DNA of 64,000 bases, from the NCBI RefSeq assembly GCF_022347685.1, contig NZ_JAKRGF010000001.1, forward strand, positions 1,116,001-1,180,000, in the 5' to 3' direction. The DNA comes from Thalassobius sp. Cn5-15 (GTDB taxonomy: Bacteria; Pseudomonadota; Alphaproteobacteria; Rhodobacterales; Rhodobacteraceae). The notes below the pieces were generated by a model. It was not told the DNA's origin, did not search any database, and worked only from the letters and a program-made list of their open reading frames with translations. The translations under genes were made by a program, and so were the position numbers. Positions 62,633 through 64,000 of this stretch are shown here, one piece after another; the stretch's first letter is position 1, and the number at the start of each line of letters is the position of its first letter.

Positions 62633-63943
62633 TCAGGCGTCGCCGCGCAACATCGCGTTATAGGTGGCCTTCAGCGCCACCTCTTTCATCAACCAGCTGA
62701 TCCACAGCTCTTCCAGCGGGGCGATCACGCCAGGGAAGGAGGGGACAAGGTTGTTGTTGTAATCAAACTCGACCAGCATGGCGCGGCCTACGCGGGTGAT
62801 CATCGGGCAGGAAGTGTAGCCATTGTAGATTTCGGTTGGATCGCGCCCTTCGATGGCGGCGATCAGACCGTCCTCCACCACCGGCACCTGCCATTTGACC
62901 GAAGCGGCGGTCTTGCCCTTTGGCACGCCTGCCACATCGCCCAATGCCCAGATCGTGTCATAACGCAGGTGCTGCAGCGTACCTTTGTCACATTCGACCC
63001 AGCCCTGATCAGTCCATTTGTCCGCCCACGACAGGCCGGATTGACGGATGACATCCGGTGCGCGTTGCGGCGGGATGACGTGGATGTAGTCATAGTCCAT
63101 CTCCACCGTGCTGCCGTCAGCATCCGTCATGTAGGCCCGTTTCGCCCCTGCCTCAATTGCGGTCAGGGTGTGCTTCATATGGGTGTTGATGCCACGGTCG
63201 CCAAACAGCATCCGCACTTTTTCAGCCACAATTGGCACGCCAAACAGGCTGCCCTGCGGCGCGGCATAATGCAGCTCTGCCTTACCGCGATTGCCATTGG
63301 TGCGGGTGATATCCTCAATCAGGAAGGTGTGTTTCAGCGGCGCACCGGCGCATTTCATTTCCGTCGCCGGGCGGGTGAACAGGCCAACGCCGCCTTCTTC
63401 GGTGAATTTGGAGGCCGCTTTCCACGTGGCGGCGGCGTATTGCGGGCCAGCATAGAGCGCGCCGATGCCGTTTTCGCCGACCATATCCAAAGAGAACCCG
63501 TCGATTGCATCGTGATCCAGAACCAGCCCAGGCGCAACGACAAGGAAGTCATAGCCCACCTTTTGGCCGCCACTGGTGGCCACAACCTGTGCCTCAGGAT
63601 CAATGGCGGCGGCGGCCTCAGAAATCAGGGTCGTGCCCTTGGGCAGCCAATCGGTGGTCTTGGACACCACATAATCCGCCGGTTTCAGCCCTGCCGCGAC
63701 CAGTGACAGCCCCGGTTGGTACAGGTGGTCCACACGCGGGTCGATCAGGGTGATCGTGGCACCATCAAGGCGGCGCGCCAGCCGGTTGGCCAGTGCGGTG
63801 CCGCCTGCCCCTGCGCCGATGATCACGATGCGGGCCTTTGTGCTGATGGTCTTCGCCTGTGCCGGAGAGTGTGCAGCCGCCGCCAGTGCCGCGCCCCCAG
63901 CCGCAAGCGAGAGGATTTGACGTCTGTTCAGATGTGCCGTCAT
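62633..63943 (-). CDS. Sulfide:quinone oxidoreductase-like flavoprotein, exported
   Basis: 436 residues from ATG 63943, with AAGGTG about 7 bases upstream. The N-terminus MTAHLNRRQILSLAAGGAAL has a twin-arginine-type signal (NRRQIL). The FAD loop is GAGAGG (43-48), and the redox/sulfide cysteines sit in EMKCAGAPLK and SCPMITRVG. The family oxidises sulfide and passes electrons to quinone or cytochrome. The exported location suggests a periplasmic enzyme, like flavocytochrome c sulfide dehydrogenase. It is co-transcribed with the DUF5368 gene. The regions upstream of 63943 continue beyond the window. Confidence 0.88.
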   Translation of the reverse strand: MTAHLNRRQILSLAAGGAALAAAAHSPAQAKTISTKARIVIIGAGAGGTALANRLARRLDGATITLIDPRVDHLYQPGLSLVAAGLKPADYVVSKTTDWLPKGTTLISEAAAAIDPEAQVVATSGGQKVGYDFLVVAPGLVLDHDAIDGFSLDMVGENGIGALYAGPQYAAATWKAASKFTEEGGVGLFTRPATEMKCAGAPLKHTFLIEDITRTNGNRGKAELHYAAPQGSLFGVPIVAEKVRMLFGDRGINTHMKHTLTAIEAGAKRAYMTDADGSTVEMDYDYIHVIPPQRAPDVIRQSGLSWADKWTDQGWVECDKGTLQHLRYDTIWALGDVAGVPKGKTAASVKWQVPVVEDGLIAAIEGRDPTEIYNGYTSCPMITRVGRAMLVEFDYNNNLVPSFPGVIAPLEELWISWLMKEVALKATYNAMLRGDA

Positions 63944-64000
63944 AGATGTACACCTTTGTATGCAATTGAGTAGATTAAGAAAAAACCTGCGCCAAAGCAT

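Overview
The window is a chromosomal segment of an alphaproteobacterium of the Roseobacter group (Rhodobacterales). The support is the gene content and order: nrdR-ribD ... riboflavin synthase-ribB-ribH-nusB, a short hisG with hisZ and hisS, lysC followed by ptsP, dnaG-rpoD, secG-pyrG, and small DUF1178, DUF1489 and DUF2842 genes typical of this order. The genus cannot be fixed from the sequence alone. Most of the window is GC-rich and densely coding. Bases 1 to about 3400 are visibly more AT-rich and look like a decayed mobile element.

Layout. 1-3400: a phage-like repressor pair (Cro-like leftward, CI-like rightward) around a shared operator region, a leftward run of three unknown small genes, two C-terminal tyrosine-recombinase fragments and a broken serine resolvase. 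3449-7217: a catabolic-looking cluster of an Asp/Glu-racemase-family enzyme, an M24 metallohydrolase and an Lrp/AsnC regulator, with a diaminopropionate ammonia-lyase-like PLP enzyme divergent from the regulator. 7419-16377: a lipoprotein, an orphan oligopeptide-type binding protein, DUF1178, an SDR enzyme, lysC, ptsP and DUF1489. 16446-19833: a porin-like protein, then a surface lipoprotein plus Slam-type translocator pair (type 11 secretion). 19894-28524: hisS-hisZ-hisG, slyX, EcsC, GNAT, flavin reductase-like, mtnP, a DUF418-like membrane protein and apt. 28559-28755: a probable 6S RNA with a recognisable promoter.

28946-39042: a riboflavin operon split by a three-gene capsule block (kpsS, a Wza/KpsD-like export lipoprotein, kpsC) on the opposite strand. 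The RibB protein carries a C-terminal GTP cyclohydrolase II-like domain that has lost its zinc cysteines (RibBX type). 39194-46999: an alpha/beta hydrolase-OsmC fusion, YjbQ, HlyU, small secreted proteins, rpoD and dnaG. 47332-50221: three TadE/TadG-type genes, one with a von Willebrand A domain. 50249-55669: small membrane and lipoprotein genes, a TetR regulator, hom and recJ. 55741-56321: three near-identical tRNA-Glu genes, each with its own copy of the promoter. 56450-59848: DUF2842, purA and a cobalt-type nitrile hydratase trio. 60009-64000: secG, pyrG, a DUF5368 membrane protein and an exported sulfide:quinone oxidoreductase-like flavoprotein.

The least explained parts are the decayed element at the left end, the racemase/M24/Lrp/ammonia-lyase cluster, and the ligand of the Slam-dependent lipoprotein. 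I did not find a wholly new multi-gene system that can be demonstrated from sequence alone.
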